A model generated the notes under the pieces. It saw only the letters and a list, made by a program, of their open reading frames with translations, had not been told where the DNA came from and did no database searches. The position numbers were made by a program, and so were the translations under genes. From assembly GCA_040375675.1 (NCBI GenBank), contig JBEIRY010000044.1:1-13069 (forward strand): DNA of 13,069 nt, read 5' to 3'. Numbering within the stretch: position 1 is the first letter of the stretch; each line of letters opens with the position of its first letter. The stretch comes from CAIUSP01 sp040375675 (lineage in GTDB: Bacteria > Actinomycetota > Thermoleophilia > Solirubrobacterales > 70-9). Positions 1 to 5,553 of the stretch are shown here, in pieces.

Positions 1-87
1 CGTGGTGAAGGTCAGGGTCGCGCCAGGAGAAGTCCCGTCTACCCGCGATCCATCCCAGAAGGCGATGTTGAACGGGCGATCGGGCAT
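1..87 (-). CDS. Probable cyclopropane-fatty-acid synthase-type SAM methyltransferase, N-terminal fragment (runs off left edge)
   Basis: Only about 29 N-terminal residues are present. They read MPDRPFNIAFWDGSRVDG and go on through a Pro-Gly-Ala stretch to a LTFTT segment. From memory this 'RPF..xFWDGS/T....G.TFT' opening resembles actinobacterial proteins annotated as cyclopropane-fatty-acyl-phospholipid synthase family, which use SAM to modify unsaturated acyl chains of membrane lipids. The SAM-binding domain is outside the window, so the call rests on the N-terminus alone. ATG at 87 is the only standard start in a frame open from about 231. An AGGAAGG lies 11 bases upstream (99-105, minus strand). 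The upstream in-frame codons also encode a plausible helix (RALRKAIEA), so a non-standard CTG start is possible. A TATCCT at 145-150 (minus) could be a separate -10. Same strand as the dsbB cluster, about 94 bases downstream of it. Confidence 0.4.
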   Translation of the reverse strand, partial: MPDRPFNIAFWDGSRVDGTSPGATLTFTT

Positions 88-181
88 CGCCTCGATCGCC
101 TTCCTCAGAGCTCTTGTGCGGTCCTTACTCGATTCGATTTGCGCAGGATAGTGCTGCCCGCGCGTCAGTGGCGAGTCGCGT

Positions 182-361
182 TCAGCGACCGATGTCTTCG
201 CGCTCTGAGATCTTGCCGCGGTTGTCGCGGATCACTGCGACGAGAGCAATCAGGATCGCGACAGCGAGGAAGATGAACGGTATCCAGTAGAAGGCCGACG
301 CCGACTCGGGCGCTTTGGTCTGGAAGGTCAGGGTCTGGGCTAGGGGCATCAGCAGGGACAT
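182..361 (-). CDS. Small single-pass membrane protein coupled to dsbB
   Basis: This is a 59-residue protein. It has a short N-terminal part (MSLLMPLAQTLTFQTKAPES), one strongly hydrophobic segment at about residues 26-45, and a charged C-terminal tail beginning RDNRGK and ending in acidic/basic residues. The positive tail after the membrane segment suggests an outside N-terminus and a cytoplasmic C-terminus. Its ATG overlaps the TGA of the DsbB-like gene (ATGA at 358-361, minus strand), so translation is probably coupled and the protein is probably made in step with DsbB. I do not recognise a family. The overlap, membrane character and lack of any other sensible reading of this stretch make it a credible gene despite its size. 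An accessory or stabilising role for the oxidase is inference only. Confidence 0.65.
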   Translation of the reverse strand: MSLLMPLAQTLTFQTKAPESASAFYWIPFIFLAVAILIALVAVIRDNRGKISEREDIGR

Positions 362-927
362 CAAATCACCTTGGTCGGGTTGTCGGGGCAGGATCCGGCG
401 CCGCATTCGAGCAGCGTCGTTATGAAGTTCGCCGCGCACAGGAACATTCCCACGGCTACTACGAAGATCGCGAACTTCTTGACGATCGGGGGGTTCTTGG
501 CCGCTGCGCGCTTGGTTGGCACTTCGAATTGGGCTTGGAAGAAGAGCACAACCGCTATCGCGATGATCATCGCCATGAAGACCACGAAGGCCCAGGTGTA
601 CAGGTGGAATCCGAACACGGGATCTCCATACGCCCCTGTGCCGGGCACCACGTGGAGGAGAACCTGCCGCATAGAGACGGCAGCGCCGAAGATCGACCCG
701 AGCAGGGCAAACCCATAGTGGAGGGGCCGTGGGCCGTAGAGAGCGTTCAGTGCAAGCCCGAATCCTGTGGCGATCATCCCCAGCCGGATCAGCAGGCAGA
801 GCGGACAGGGCGGCTCGAGCAGGATGAACTGGAACCCGTAGGCGCCGAAGATCACGCTGAATACGACCAGCGCTCCGATTCCGTTGAAGACGCGGACGAT
901 CTCGCGGGTGTTCCAGGTTCCTTGCAT
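361..927 (-). CDS. DsbB-like disulfide bond formation membrane protein
   Basis: This 188-residue protein has five predicted membrane segments, at about residues 13-38, 43-64, 70-94, 108-130 and 150-174. A CPLC motif at 41-44 sits at the outer end of the second segment, matching the quinone-linked redox motif of DsbB, which reoxidises a DsbA-like thiol oxidase and passes electrons to quinone. The loop between segments 3 and 4 (GTGAYGDPVFG) has no cysteines, whereas E. coli DsbB carries its second redox pair there. Instead two cysteines, C175 and C180 (ECGAGSCPDNP), follow the fifth segment, which by this topology is also outside. I recall a similar 'ECGxGxCPDNP' tail in other short DsbB homologues, so this may be normal for the subfamily. 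The start at 927 was chosen because it overlaps the upstream TGA as ATGA; the upstream in-frame extension is arginine-rich out-of-frame-like sequence. Confidence 0.85.
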   Translation of the reverse strand: MQGTWNTREIVRVFNGIGALVVFSVIFGAYGFQFILLEPPCPLCLLIRLGMIATGFGLALNALYGPRPLHYGFALLGSIFGAAVSMRQVLLHVVPGTGAYGDPVFGFHLYTWAFVVFMAMIIAIAVVLFFQAQFEVPTKRAAAKNPPIVKKFAIFVVAVGMFLCAANFITTLLECGAGSCPDNPTKVI

Positions 928-1079
928 CACAGCGCCAGGTGGATGTTCTCCGAGAGGTGATATCGGAACATCGCGAGGGTCAGCAACAGTGCGACAAGTC
1001 CGACGATGATCGAGACAACGCGACGCCCGGTTGCGGCCGCCCCGAAGGCACCGAACCAGACCAGAAATAGAAGGGCCAT
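927..1079 (-). CDS. Tiny membrane protein, DUF5993-like, upstream of dsbB
   Basis: This 50-residue protein has two hydrophobic stretches (about 1-17 and 22-38) joined by a GRR turn and a short tail (FRYHLSENIHLAL). The size, the central G-R-R turn, the aromatic/His 'F.xH' motif and the '..L.L' ending match my memory of DUF5993, a small family found next to DsbB homologues. That match is from memory, not a search. The stop TGA overlaps the dsbB ATG, so the two are translationally coupled. A GTG one codon upstream (1082) is an alternative start. A longer N-terminal extension is open, but its first part is proline/tryptophan-rich and unlike a membrane leader. No good ribosome binding site is visible. 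Function unknown; a helper of the thiol oxidase is plausible from position alone. Confidence 0.65.
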   Translation of the reverse strand: MALLFLVWFGAFGAAATGRRVVSIIVGLVALLLTLAMFRYHLSENIHLAL

Positions 1080-1129
1080 CACAGTTCGGAGAAAGTATTT
1101 GCCTCTTCGGACAGAAACCGGCGAAGGCT

Positions 1130-1789
1130 CTACTTGCTGCCGGCTTGCGTCTCGGAGCCACCCGGGACCTGCAGGGGGCCAGGCAGGACCCAGTTGAAGT
1201 GCCACGCCAGGATCCGAACCACGAAGGTAACCGCCGTTCCGATGATCGCGGTCTCTACCTCGTTAGCCCCGAGGTTCCAGGCGATCAGATAAGCCACCAG
1301 CCCCGCGAGCACCGCAGTCGCATATAGCTGTCCACCTTTTCGGAATATCTCAGGCGGATTGGCGGTCGAGATATCGCGCAGTGCTCCTCCGCCGAGCGCG
1401 GCGATCAAGCCGACCAGCACCGCGGGCCACATGCCCAATCCGAGCGCGAGCGTCTTGTTGATACCGGTGACTCCGTAGAGCCCAAGCGCTGCCGCATCGA
1501 GCACGATCAAGAGGGTGAGGGCGCGGTCTATCAAGTGTGCGACCAGGACGATCACCGTCGAGGCTGCAAGCGCGGCGAGGATGTACCAGGGCGACTTGAG
1601 CGCAACGGGAAGCTGGTTGAGCAGCATGTCGCGGATCAGACCACCACTCAGTCCGGTCACCAAGCCGAGCCCGATGATCCCGAACAGATCGAAGTGGCGC
1701 CGCGCGCCGACCAGTGCGCCACCCAGCGCCGAGACCACGACCGCAGGAAGGTCGAGCCAGAGAGGCACCTGAACAGGATCGGGGACCAC
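1130..1789 (-). CDS. TRIC/UPF0126 family membrane protein (cation-channel fold)
   Basis: This 219-residue protein has about seven hydrophobic segments and the internal duplication typical of the bacterial UPF0126/YicG/TRIC family. The two half-repeats each carry a glycine-rich kink followed by Arg-Asp: GGLIRD at 49-54 and GGGALRD at 133-139. Family members form trimeric channels in the cytoplasmic membrane, reported to be permeable to monovalent cations; the physiological substrate here cannot be read from sequence. The start is taken as GTG at 1789 because a TAGGTT -10-like element lies 7 bases upstream (1797-1802, minus), giving a leaderless transcript. A second GTG at 1768 (residue 8) would also keep the first membrane segment. 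First gene of a minus-strand run; 50 bases separate its stop from the small gene upstream of dsbB, so co-transcription is likely. Confidence 0.85.
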   Translation of the reverse strand: MVPDPVQVPLWLDLPAVVVSALGGALVGARRHFDLFGIIGLGLVTGLSGGLIRDMLLNQLPVALKSPWYILAALAASTVIVLVAHLIDRALTLLIVLDAAALGLYGVTGINKTLALGLGMWPAVLVGLIAALGGGALRDISTANPPEIFRKGGQLYATAVLAGLVAYLIAWNLGANEVETAIIGTAVTFVVRILAWHFNWVLPGPLQVPGGSETQAGSK

Positions 1790-1796
1790 GGGCTGA

Positions 1797-1802
1797 AACC
1801 TA
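1797..1802 (-). promoter_or_regulatory. -10 element of the TRIC gene, leaderless promoter
   Basis: On the minus strand TAGGTT is followed by 7 bases and then the GTG at 1789. A transcription start 7 bases after the last T would fall at 1790, so the mRNA would begin at or next to the start codon. No convincing -35 is visible. The divergent gene starts at 1865, so this 75-base gap must hold both promoters. Confidence 0.5.
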
Positions 1803-1849
1803 GAGTCGGCGCCGGACTAACTGGCCGCCGTAGCCGCCGCCGCCGCAGA

Positions 1850-1855
1850 TAATGT
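1850..1855 (+). promoter_or_regulatory. Possible -10 element of the MFS gene
   Basis: TAATGT (within CAGATAATGT) lies 9 bases before the ATG at 1865 in an otherwise GC-only stretch. It directly follows a run of CCG triplets (1829-1846). It would give a leader of only about 3 bases. No Shine-Dalgarno sequence is present before 1865, which fits a near-leaderless transcript. Confidence 0.3.
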
Positions 1856-1864
1856 TTCGCGGCG

Positions 1865-3361
1865 ATGGCGCCCCCTGCCAATCCCAAGCGCTGGTGGTCA
1901 CTGCTCGGCCTTTGCACCTTCACAGCCCTGGTCTGGCTCACTGCAACCGACATGAGTATCGCTTTGCCGACCGTGGGTAAGGATTTCAAGGCCTCGATGG
2001 ACTCGATGCAGTGGGCGGTCTCCGGTTACTTCCTCGCCGGTTCGCTGATCATCGTCGGTGGTCGCCTGGGCGACCTGAGGGGGCGCAGGCTGGTCTTCTT
2101 CATCGGTGGCGCGCTGCTTTTGATCGGTTCGATCGTGGCGGGCACCTCGACCGGCAACGAGCAGCTGGTGGTCGGCCGGGTCATCCAGGGGATCGGCGCT
2201 GCGGCGATCCTTCCTACCTCGTTGGCACTGGTGGCGGTCGGCTTTCCCGCCAAGGAACGCCCCAAGGCAGTTGCGATCTGGATCGCGACCGCGTGGGTCG
2301 GGCAGGGCGTGGGTCCGCTGATCGGTGGCGGGCTGGTGGATGCGTTCGGTTGGCAGGCGATCTTCTGGATCAATCTCCCGCTGGGTCTGCTGGCCCTGCT
2401 GCTCGTCTGGAAGACGACGCCAGAGTCGAGCGCCGAGAAGGGGGGCAAGCTCGATGTTCCTGGTGCGGTGATCCTGATGGGGGCGCTGGTGATGCTCTCC
2501 TACGCACTCGTCGCATTCGACACTGCCAAGACGGGCGAGTTGGTCGCCCTCTTCCTCGGCTCGCTGATCCTCTTCACCGCCTTCGCTCTGGTCGAGAGGC
2601 GCGCAAAGGACCCGCTGGTGCCACTCTCGGTCTTCAAACGACCCAAGTTCATGGGGGCAGTCTCGGCCAACCTGCTCGCCAACATCTCTTTTGCAGTCGT
2701 GGTGTTCCTGATGGCTTTGTATCTGCAGATAGTCCTGAACGAGAACGCTTTCGTCTCGGGCGCGATGCTGCTCCCGGCCACTGCCGCGATCCTGATCTGC
2801 AACGCGATCGGGGAGCGCTGGACCAGACAAGGCAAGTTCCTGCTCGCGATTGCGCTGGGTATGGGATTCCTCGCAGCTGGGTGTGTTGTGCTCACCTTTC
2901 TCACCGGCACCTACGGATCGCTTCTGCCAGGCCTGATTCTGGTCGGAATTGGAGTAGGCCTGCAGATCACGCCGGCCACCGAACTAGCTGTGACGACCTC
3001 GGGCACCGGAGAGGGCGTGGCCTCCGGCGTCTATAAGGCGACCAGCATGATCGGGGGCTCTATCGGCGTGGCGGCCGCTACGACCGTCTTCCAGGGCGTT
3101 GCCACCAAGAAGCTCGAGAAGGCGGTCAGCGCTTCTGCATCTGACTTCAAGGGTTGGCAGCTGTCCGATCTGCTGAATGTGATGACCGGTTCGGAAACGC
3201 CGATCGGACTCACCGTCACCGCAAAGAGCAGCGTCAACAAGGCCTTCGAGATAGCCGCAGGCGACGCGATGTGGGTGGGAGCTGTAGCGGCCATACTCGG
3301 TTTGGTGCTCGCATTTGCCTTGCTTGGCGATCGCCGTAAGCGGCGCGCGCGTACAGCCTGA
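1865..3361 (+). CDS. MFS drug exporter, DHA2 (14-TM, QacA/EmrB-like) family
   Basis: This 498-residue protein has about 14 hydrophobic segments, the DHA2 architecture of proton-driven exporters of drugs or metabolites. Landmarks are a motif-D1-like stretch at the end of the first helix (LTATDMSIALPTV, 25-37), motif A (GGRLGDLRGRR, 65-75) in the loop between helices 2 and 3, and the motif-C antiporter signature with a following W..IFWINLPLG (about 149-174). The Arg often seen before IFWINLP is a Gln here (GWQAIFW). A basic tail (DRRKRRARTA) ends the protein on the cytoplasmic side. Substrate cannot be inferred. No TetR- or MarR-type regulator lies next to it in this window. It is divergent from the TRIC gene and convergent with a tRNA gene. 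The ATG at 1865 lacks a ribosome binding site. Confidence 0.88.
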   Translation: MAPPANPKRWWSLLGLCTFTALVWLTATDMSIALPTVGKDFKASMDSMQWAVSGYFLAGSLIIVGGRLGDLRGRRLVFFIGGALLLIGSIVAGTSTGNEQLVVGRVIQGIGAAAILPTSLALVAVGFPAKERPKAVAIWIATAWVGQGVGPLIGGGLVDAFGWQAIFWINLPLGLLALLLVWKTTPESSAEKGGKLDVPGAVILMGALVMLSYALVAFDTAKTGELVALFLGSLILFTAFALVERRAKDPLVPLSVFKRPKFMGAVSANLLANISFAVVVFLMALYLQIVLNENAFVSGAMLLPATAAILICNAIGERWTRQGKFLLAIALGMGFLAAGCVVLTFLTGTYGSLLPGLILVGIGVGLQITPATELAVTTSGTGEGVASGVYKATSMIGGSIGVAAATTVFQGVATKKLEKAVSASASDFKGWQLSDLLNVMTGSETPIGLTVTAKSSVNKAFEIAAGDAMWVGAVAAILGLVLAFALLGDRRKRRARTA

Positions 3362-3372
3362 GGGGCCTCGGC
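3356..3372 (+). terminator. Weak hairpin overlapping the MFS stop codon
   Basis: GCC-T-GAG / CTC-GGC forms a 6-bp stem with one bulged T and a 4-base loop, followed by only three T residues. The stem spans the TGA stop. It could help end transcription before the opposing tRNA gene, but the T-tract is short and the stem small. Confidence 0.25.
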
Positions 3373-3388
3373 TTTGTCGACAACTGGA

Positions 3389-3462
3389 TGCCGGAGGCAG
3401 GACTCGAACCTGCGACACGCGGATTATGATTCCGCTGCTCTAACCACCTGAGCTACTCCGGC
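3389..3462 (-). tRNA. tRNA-Met(CAT), elongator type
   Basis: A full 74-base cloverleaf can be folded on the minus strand. It has acceptor GCCGGAG/CTCCGGC, D-arm GCTC/GAGC with a 9-base AGGTGGTTA loop, anticodon arm GCGGA-ATCATAA-TCCGC with anticodon CAT, a 5-base variable loop GTGTC, and T-arm GCAGG-TTCGAGT-CCTGC. The discriminator base is A and CCA is not encoded (TCC follows). The 1-72 pair is G-C and the anticodon stem lacks the three G-C pairs of initiator tRNA, so this is not tRNA-fMet. The anticodon stem resembles actinobacterial elongator Met tRNAs; a lysidine-modified tRNA-Ile2 also has a CAT gene anticodon and is the remaining alternative. Confidence 0.93.
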
Positions 3463-3472
3463 GAAGGCGACA

Positions 3473-3478
3473 ATCGTA
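3473..3478 (-). promoter_or_regulatory. -10 element of the tRNA-Met gene
   Basis: On the minus strand TACGAT lies 10 bases before the mature tRNA 5' end at 3462. A start 7 bases after its last T would leave a 5' leader of about 4 bases for RNase P to remove. No clear -35 is seen. The gap 3463-3531 is shared with the divergent formimidoyltransferase promoter. Confidence 0.4.
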
Positions 3479-3514
3479 GCGATGCGGAGGGTGCCAGCCC
3501 GGTCGGGCGCTCTC

Positions 3515-3520
3515 TACCCT
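3515..3520 (+). promoter_or_regulatory. -10-like element of the formimidoyltransferase gene
   Basis: TACCCT is followed 11 bases later by the ATG at 3532, predicting a leader of about 5 bases. There is no Shine-Dalgarno sequence in the gap, in line with a short-leader transcript. Confidence 0.35.
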
Positions 3521-3531
3521 CATCAGCACTG

Positions 3532-4422
3532 ATGAGCGATCTGCCTCACAGACTGCTGGCGGTTCCGAACTTCATGGTCGGATCAGATGAGCGTGTGGTC
3601 GGTGCGCTTAAGGCCACACTCGGCGCCGAGTGCAAGGTGCTCGACTGTCACATGGATCCGCGGCACGGAAGGACGGTGATTACTGCTCTGGCCGACGGGA
3701 CTGATCTCCTCACCGCTCTGCCCGATGTTTGCGCGCAGGCCGCTCACCTGATCGACATCACCCGCGGGGACGGCCTGCACCCTCACATCGGAGCGACCGA
3801 TGTCTGTCCGGTCGTCTATCCGAACGACGATCTGCGAGAGCTTGCCGAAGGAATCGCCTTGGGAGTGGCCGAGAAGATCGGCGAGGCCGGGATACCTGTC
3901 TTCCTCTACGGAGAGATTGCTACTGCTCCCGCGCGCACCGAACGAGCCTTCTTCCGCCGCGGTGGGTTGGAGGAGCTGACAGCGCGGATGGCGAGCGGAG
4001 AGTTGAGACCGGATTTCGGCCCAACTGCACCTCACCCGAGCGCAGGGGCAACGCTCGTCACAGCCCGCCCACCGCTGGTTGCATTCAATCTCGAACTCGA
4101 TACACCCGATCTGGAGGCGGCGCGGGCGGTAGCGGCAGAGCTGCGTGAGTCCGGTGGCGGCCCAGCTGGAGTGCGGGCGATCGCTCTTCCCTGGAGCGAA
4201 GGCAGAACCCAGATATCCGTGAACATCGGCGATCCGGTAGCGGTGCCATTACACGAGGTGATCGCGCGCACCCGCAGGCTCGCGGGAGCAGCAGGTGCGA
4301 GCGTGATCGCGGTCGAACTGGTCGGTTTGACCCCGCATGCGGCGCTCGAGGCCTACCCGGATGACCTCCCGATCGAGGGATTCGACCCCGACCGCAAGGT
4401 AATCGAGCGCCTGCTGGTCTAG
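3532..4422 (+). CDS. ftcD: Glutamate formimidoyltransferase
   Basis: This 296-residue protein has the length expected for the monofunctional two-subdomain formimidoyltransferase without the cyclodeaminase part. The reaction moves the formimino group from N-formimino-L-glutamate to tetrahydrofolate, in histidine breakdown and one-carbon metabolism, in the cytoplasm. Family signatures are visible: VPNF near the N-terminus (11-14), H83-P-H-IGATD-VCP (83-93) containing the His equivalent to the catalytic base of mammalian FTCD, PVFLYGE (122-128), RRGGLEEL (142-149), and PDFGP..HPSAGAT..TARPPLVAFN (160-186), which marks the second subdomain. The usual SEG after VPNF is MVG here. No hut genes or cyclodeaminase are nearby, so its role may be folate-linked rather than a complete histidine-degradation set. 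Neighbours are a divergent tRNA gene and, 10 bases downstream, a basic membrane protein. Confidence 0.88.
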   Translation: MSDLPHRLLAVPNFMVGSDERVVGALKATLGAECKVLDCHMDPRHGRTVITALADGTDLLTALPDVCAQAAHLIDITRGDGLHPHIGATDVCPVVYPNDDLRELAEGIALGVAEKIGEAGIPVFLYGEIATAPARTERAFFRRGGLEELTARMASGELRPDFGPTAPHPSAGATLVTARPPLVAFNLELDTPDLEAARAVAAELRESGGGPAGVRAIALPWSEGRTQISVNIGDPVAVPLHEVIARTRRLAGAAGASVIAVELVGLTPHAALEAYPDDLPIEGFDPDRKVIERLLV

Positions 4423-4425
4423 ATT
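4420..4425 (+). promoter_or_regulatory. -10 element overlapping the ftcD stop codon
   Basis: TAGATT begins with the TAG stop of ftcD and ends 7 bases before the GTG at 4433. This puts the expected transcription start at 4432/4433, giving a leaderless mRNA. No -35 is evident. The geometry matches the elements at 1797-1802 and 4850-4855. Confidence 0.45.
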
Positions 4426-4432
4426 TCTCGCC

Positions 4433-4852
4433 GTGGCAAAGACAAAGCGCAAGCGCAAGAGAAAACACCGCGGCACACAAGCCGGCAGCATCGATCGTCG
4501 ATCGAGCGGCCGCCCGCGCAGCCGCGCCGAGGCGCGTGCCCGGGCCAAGTCGGGTGCGAAGAACCGGGGCCCCGCTGCCCCTAAGCCGCCGACCTGGAAG
4601 GGTGCGATATTCAAGGGACTCGCTGCGGCTGCGATCTTCTTCGTTCTGGTCGTCGTGATCTTCAAGCGCCCGATCGGCGCCTCGGTGATGCTTGCGGTCT
4701 TCATGCTGCTCTTCTACATCCCCCTCAGCTACTACACCGATGGATTCTTCTACCGACGGCGTACCCAGCAGATCGAAAAGCAGCGGATCGCTGCCTCGCG
4801 AAAGGCCAAGGAGAGCGACAGCCCCGACAAGGGCAAGAAGAAGTCCAGCTAG
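4433..4852 (+). CDS. Highly basic two-TM membrane protein of unknown function
   Basis: This is a 139-residue protein starting with GTG. The first 53 residues are extremely basic (MAKTKRKRKRKHRG, then Arg/Ala-rich repeats such as RSRAEARARAKS), resembling a nucleic-acid- or phospholipid-binding tail. Two hydrophobic helices follow, at about 58-77 and 82-101, and then a basic, partly helical tail (YRRRTQQIEKQRIAASRKAKES) ending in KGKKKSS. Both tails should be cytoplasmic with a very short outside turn (KRPIGAS). I do not recognise a family. It sits tightly between ftcD (10-base gap) and the metallo-hydrolase gene (9-base gap). No ribosome binding site is seen; a TAGATT 7 bases upstream suggests a leaderless message. 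Confidence 0.72.
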   Translation: MAKTKRKRKRKHRGTQAGSIDRRSSGRPRSRAEARARAKSGAKNRGPAAPKPPTWKGAIFKGLAAAAIFFVLVVVIFKRPIGASVMLAVFMLLFYIPLSYYTDGFFYRRRTQQIEKQRIAASRKAKESDSPDKGKKKSS

Positions 4853-4855
4853 GCT
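4850..4855 (+). promoter_or_regulatory. -10 element overlapping the stop codon of the basic membrane protein gene
   Basis: TAGGCT starts with the TAG stop at 4850-4852 and ends 6 bases before the ATG at 4862. The expected transcription start, 7 bases after the last T, is exactly the A of that ATG. No clear -35 is present. Confidence 0.45.
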
Positions 4856-4861
4856 GACTCC

Positions 4862-5506
4862 ATGCAGGTTTCTTCTTTCACGGTCGGCCCTGTGGCCGAG
4901 AACACCTATGTAGTCCGTCCTCTCGAAGACGGCAAGCTCTTGTTGGTCGACCCGGGCGACGAGGCGCCGATTCTGCTCAAGGCGATCGAAGACTCGGGCG
5001 GAGAAGTCGAGGCGATCTTGCTCACCCACACCCACTTCGACCACATCGGCGCGGTGGCCGAGATTGCCGAGGCGACTGGCGCTCCCGTCTGGTGTCCAGA
5101 GCTGGAGGCCCCGATACTCGCCGATCCGAATACCTACATGTCGTTTCCGGGTCTTCCCCCGCTTCGCGCTTGGGAGGCCGAGCACACGGTTGCCGGCGGC
5201 GAAACGCTCGAGCTCGGTGGGACCAAGGTCGATGTGATCTTCACGCCGGGACACAGCATCGGCCATGTCACTTATTCGCTTCCAGATCACGGCGCGATGT
5301 TCTCCGGCGATGTTCTGTTCAAGGGCTCGGTGGGCCGGACAGATCTGCCTGGTGGTGATCCCAAGGTCTTGCTCGACAGCATCGCCAAGCTGGTTGATTC
5401 TCACGACCCGGAAACGATCGTCTACCCGGGCCACATGGAAGAGACCACGCTCGGAGCCGAAAAGGCAACCAACCCGTTCTTATCGGGGATCTCAAGCGGA
5501 TCTTGA
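4862..5506 (+). CDS. Metallo-beta-lactamase-fold hydrolase, glyoxalase II-like
   Basis: This 214-residue cytoplasmic enzyme has the full set of metal ligands of the fold: THTHFDH at 55-61 (H56, H58, D60, H61), H131 (TPGHS), D150 (FSGDVLF) and H191 (YPGH). The GSVGRTDLPGGD stretch (155-166) is typical of the short YcbL-type hydroxyacylglutathione hydrolase-like branch, which lacks the long C-terminal substrate-binding domain of classic glyoxalase II. It probably hydrolyses a thioester or similar ester using two metals; the substrate is unknown, and actinobacteria mostly lack glutathione, so mycothiol- or other thiol-derived esters are possible (inference). The N-terminal ENTYVV motif is also family-typical. 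A leaderless start at 4862 is suggested by TAGGCT 6 bases upstream. Next gene is hisS, 47 bases downstream. Confidence 0.88.
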   Translation: MQVSSFTVGPVAENTYVVRPLEDGKLLLVDPGDEAPILLKAIEDSGGEVEAILLTHTHFDHIGAVAEIAEATGAPVWCPELEAPILADPNTYMSFPGLPPLRAWEAEHTVAGGETLELGGTKVDVIFTPGHSIGHVTYSLPDHGAMFSGDVLFKGSVGRTDLPGGDPKVLLDSIAKLVDSHDPETIVYPGHMEETTLGAEKATNPFLSGISSGS

Positions 5507-5507
5507 G
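5491..5507 (+). repeat. Perfect inverted repeat over the hydrolase stop codon
   Basis: CTCAAG-CGGAT-CTTGAG makes a 6-bp hairpin that includes the TGA stop (5504-5506). No T-tract follows, so it is at best a weak terminator or mRNA 3'-end structure between the hydrolase gene and hisS. Confidence 0.35.
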
Positions 5508-5538
5508 CGGTGCGGTCGGGGCAATCTGCCCGTGGCGG

Positions 5539-5544
5539 TAAGGT
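5539..5544 (+). promoter_or_regulatory. -10-like element of hisS
   Basis: TAAGGT ends 9 bases before the hisS ATG at 5554, predicting a leader of about 3 bases. There is no Shine-Dalgarno sequence and no room for a T-box leader. Confidence 0.35.
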
Positions 5545-5553
5545 CGTGGGCCG

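Noticed and set aside
1898..2830. Long minus-strand open frame (310 codons) opposite the MFS exporter gene
   Set aside because: Its product is Arg/Gln/Asp/His-rich with no fold signature, and it lies fully antisense to a well-recognised transporter; typical antisense frame in GC-rich DNA.
2011..3036. Plus-strand frame of 341 codons inside the MFS gene
   Set aside because: Arg-rich out-of-frame translation of the transporter gene; no independent evidence.
3389..3462. Initiator tRNA-fMet
   Set aside because: The 1-72 position is a G-C pair and the anticodon stem is GCGGA/TCCGC rather than having three consecutive G-C pairs next to the loop.
3389..3462. tRNA gene as an integration (att) site
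   Set aside because: No integrase, no repeat of the tRNA 3' end and no change in gene character nearby.
4085..5434. Long minus-strand open frame (449 codons) across ftcD, the basic protein and the hydrolase
   Set aside because: It runs antisense to three genes with clear motifs or membrane segments and has a low-complexity Arg/Pro/Gly product.
5507..5553. T-box leader before hisS
   Set aside because: Only 47 bases separate the genes and no T-box sequence (TGG-containing bulge core) or specifier loop is seen.
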